From Lingula anatina (lineage: Eukaryota; Brachiopoda; Lingulata; Lingulida; Lingulidae), in NCBI RefSeq assembly GCF_001039355.2, contig NW_019773936.1, positions 72,001 to 136,000 on the forward strand: a DNA stretch of 64,000 bases, read 5' to 3'. How positions within the stretch are numbered: position 1 is the stretch's first letter; each line of letters starts with the position of its first letter. The notes beneath the pieces were generated by a model. That model made no database searches. It was not told the origin of the DNA and was given only the letters and a program-made list of their open reading frames with translations. This document shows positions 61,865-64,000 of the stretch, piece by piece. The position numbers were made by a program, and so were the translations under genes.

Positions 61865-62040
61865 AACGTTGGGTCAAGAAAAATGGCAAACTAGCAAGTA
61901 CGGTGTGACAAAGAAAGAAAACTTCCAGGTTTCATTATTGAATACTTTTCTGGTTGTTTTCTCTTATTTTCTGCCAAATTTCAGTCTACTGCACAGCGAT
62001 ACGAATTCACCATGTTGTGCGTGCCACTTTTGTCACATTT
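61865..62040 (+). repeat. Dispersed repeat, unnamed family (copy 2)
   Basis: Counterpart of 38165-38335. The plus-strand reading frame over it (61749-62051) is not matched by a frame in copy 1, so it is unlikely to be a gene. A short tandem GGATTTCGCA repeat (about three units) lies directly before it at about 61828-61862. Confidence 0.45.
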
Positions 62041-64000
62041 CCGGAGCGTAGAGCTACACTCATATCGCCCAAAGGTGAACATCACCTCACGCGGGTTCGC
62101 GCACCTTTTTCTAGACTCGTATGACGTTAAGCACGGCCGTCAGCCTCTGTGTAGGTTTTCTTAGCCTTTCTTATGCCCATTCAAATGTGATTAACTGTTC
62201 AAGGCATCGGATTAGGAATAAAAACTCCTAAAACCCTAATCGATATCTAGTAATCCCTTAAAGGGGCCACAGGGTTCAGTGTCTTGACTTCATGTTCACG
62301 TTTCGCCCGAGCAAAACTACATGTATAAGTCAAGCCCCGAACAAGTATTGACTATGCACCAAGCTTATGAGTGACGTGCAGCTTCTTTCGAACATAACCT
62401 ATGTGTGTTTGTATTACAAGCACGCGTAGAAACGTGTGCATTGACACACGTTTGTGCTAGTGGTTGGTATGGTACATATGACTGAGTAGGTGAAAATTCG
62501 GTGTTGTTGGTATTATTTGCTATTTTGCTGTATTCTGTTTTATGCATCTATTCATTCGTTAATTGATTTTGAACGAGAATGCCTCCGAACGCTTTTAAAG
62601 TGCGCTTTTCAAATCTCCCGCGCTCCAATGTACACTGAAGAAGGGCGAATACTGTAAGTTAAAACGAGTACAAGATTAGTCACCTCCATCATCTCTATAA
62701 ACACTCCCATTTAAATACAAGTTCACTGAACACAAACGGATTTACCCAGTAAAAATGGCAGTTTCTATTAATGATGCACCAATATGTACACACAAGGGAG
62801 ACTGAAAATGTACAGGGAACACTGAATGCTTCAGTAAATCAACACTACCCTACATTTATGTCGGTTGGCAGCGTTTTAAATAAGAACGGCTGTTTCTCGA
62901 GAATACCCACTAATACAAATAAAGCAAACGAAATATTATATATTATCCACAGAATTGCGTATGACCGATCGCAATAAAAATTGGAGGATTTTACATTTAC
63001 ACAATCGGCATTGAAACCAGTTTTGACACCTATATAGATTACATTTTTTTCTTTTGAACTGCTGCTTCCCGGATTCGCGGCTAGCAACCACTGCATTGCA
63101 CTGAGGGACGAAGGATCTAGGTTACGATAAGAGCAAATTTCAAATGTAATGGTAGACCAAAAAGAAATTGTCTCCCTTGCTTTTGCTTTTCCGGGGCACG
63201 AGAAAGACATGCCACATATACTTTAGATTTACGCGCAAAAGTTTTTCGCGAGAATGGAATTCTCTAATATCAATTTATTTCGTCTAGTTCTTTGACTTGA
63301 CATAAAACAATGGCCATATGTTATATTTGCAGGTAAAACAGTCTATCACAACAATGCGGAAGAACAATCCGATTCAATCACTCCTCAGCAGTCCAAAAAC
63401 GCAACAAGCATGATGCACAACTTCCGTATTTTTTTTTGTAACAGACGGCTCTCAGCATACGGCAGCGTGGCTTTGCAGATCAGCAGACGACAAGCCTAAG
63501 GTCATCCGCATAAACTGATTGCGTTGTTTGCTCGACGATTTACCTACACCTATTTCATGTCAAATCGATCCCTGTGTTTACAATGTAATATCTTAGTGCA
63601 AACACTTTAAAACACGCGATAAGATACGTCGCATGACCTGAATATGTAAGTACATATCGAGGGTCACTCTACTTTATCAATTATAAACCACTTGGAAGAA
63701 TAAATAGTTCCGGCAAAGTTAATCATAGTAACAAATTGACTATTCGTGATAACCGGTCGTGACAGTCGACATTTTGCGACAGCAGCGATGTTCCTAAAAT
63801 ACTGCCATCTAACGATATTGGATATACTTTTGTCATGAATAATCATATTTGAAACGAGATGAGATAGCGAACCTTTTTGGGTAAAAATATCAACAAACAT
63901 CGCTCTTTTTTTATAAATTCTCCAATCCATTTTAGTGATGAATGGACCAAACGAGTGTAAAATGGCTTTCGCGTATTTTGATTAATTTAGTTCGGTGTTG

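Larger units (their letters stand above)
58669..64000. other. Right flank, mostly non-coding
   Basis: Expected to hold the missing 5' exons of the guanylate cyclase, but I could not identify any with confidence on the minus strand. One possible membrane-segment exon is at 59736-59834. Short (AT)n tracts lie near 60435 and 60830. Confidence 0.4.

Noticed and set aside
62845-63210. 121-residue minus-strand frame
   Set aside because: One of the longest open frames, but no recognised motif, no convincing splice sites, and it does not match the missing receptor N-terminus.
63664-63930. Minus-strand frame with RNIAAVAKCRLSRPVIT, faintly like a ligand-binding-domain segment of receptor guanylate cyclases
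   Set aside because: An acceptor (TATTTTAG) is present but no donor fits, and the resemblance is only a few residues.

Overview
Eukaryotic (animal) nuclear DNA, not prokaryotic. Coding sequence is cut into short exons (45-495 bp) with GT-AG introns of 0.1 to more than 4 kb. The sequence is AT-rich and full of microsatellites, short inverted-repeat elements and one Tc1/mariner relic. The gene families (a PLAT-domain lipoxygenase ending in Ile, a natriuretic-peptide-type receptor guanylate cyclase and a patatin-like lipase with EF-hands) are animal. Near-identical tandem blocks joined by single n bases look like unmerged alleles of a very heterozygous marine invertebrate. A mollusc or other lophotrochozoan is my guess, but the sequence does not settle it.

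Layout: three protein-coding genes, all on the minus strand, so transcription order runs right to left. (1) About 30.07-53.34 kb: membrane guanylate cyclase, 21 exons recovered (848 residues), with the N-terminal part of the ligand-binding domain missing. It has an extracellular receptor domain, one membrane span, a kinase-homology domain, a coiled coil and a cyclase domain. (2) 16.78-26.78 kb: complete 15-exon lipoxygenase, 675 residues, in frame from an ATG with an upstream in-frame stop to the C-terminal iron-binding Ile. (3) About 1.87-11.69 kb: patatin-like phospholipase, about 11 exons, with a pair of canonical EF-hand loops inserted late in the lipase fold. One exon junction and the last exon are uncertain.

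The rest is intron and intergenic DNA: 1-1.87 kb (with a tRNA-derived SINE-like unit), 11.7-16.8 kb (with a 219-bp inverted-repeat element), 26.8-30.07 kb (with a hAT-like short element) and 53.3-64 kb (mostly tandem copies of about 2.1 kb, plus one possible membrane-segment exon of an unknown gene).

Function: a lipase that could release polyunsaturated fatty acid lies next to a lipoxygenase that oxidises it, in the same orientation, and both carry potential Ca2+-responsive modules (EF-hands, PLAT). The guanylate cyclase upstream makes cGMP in response to an extracellular ligand. Any joint regulation is inference only. I found no prokaryotic-style system, CRISPR array or rRNA gene.
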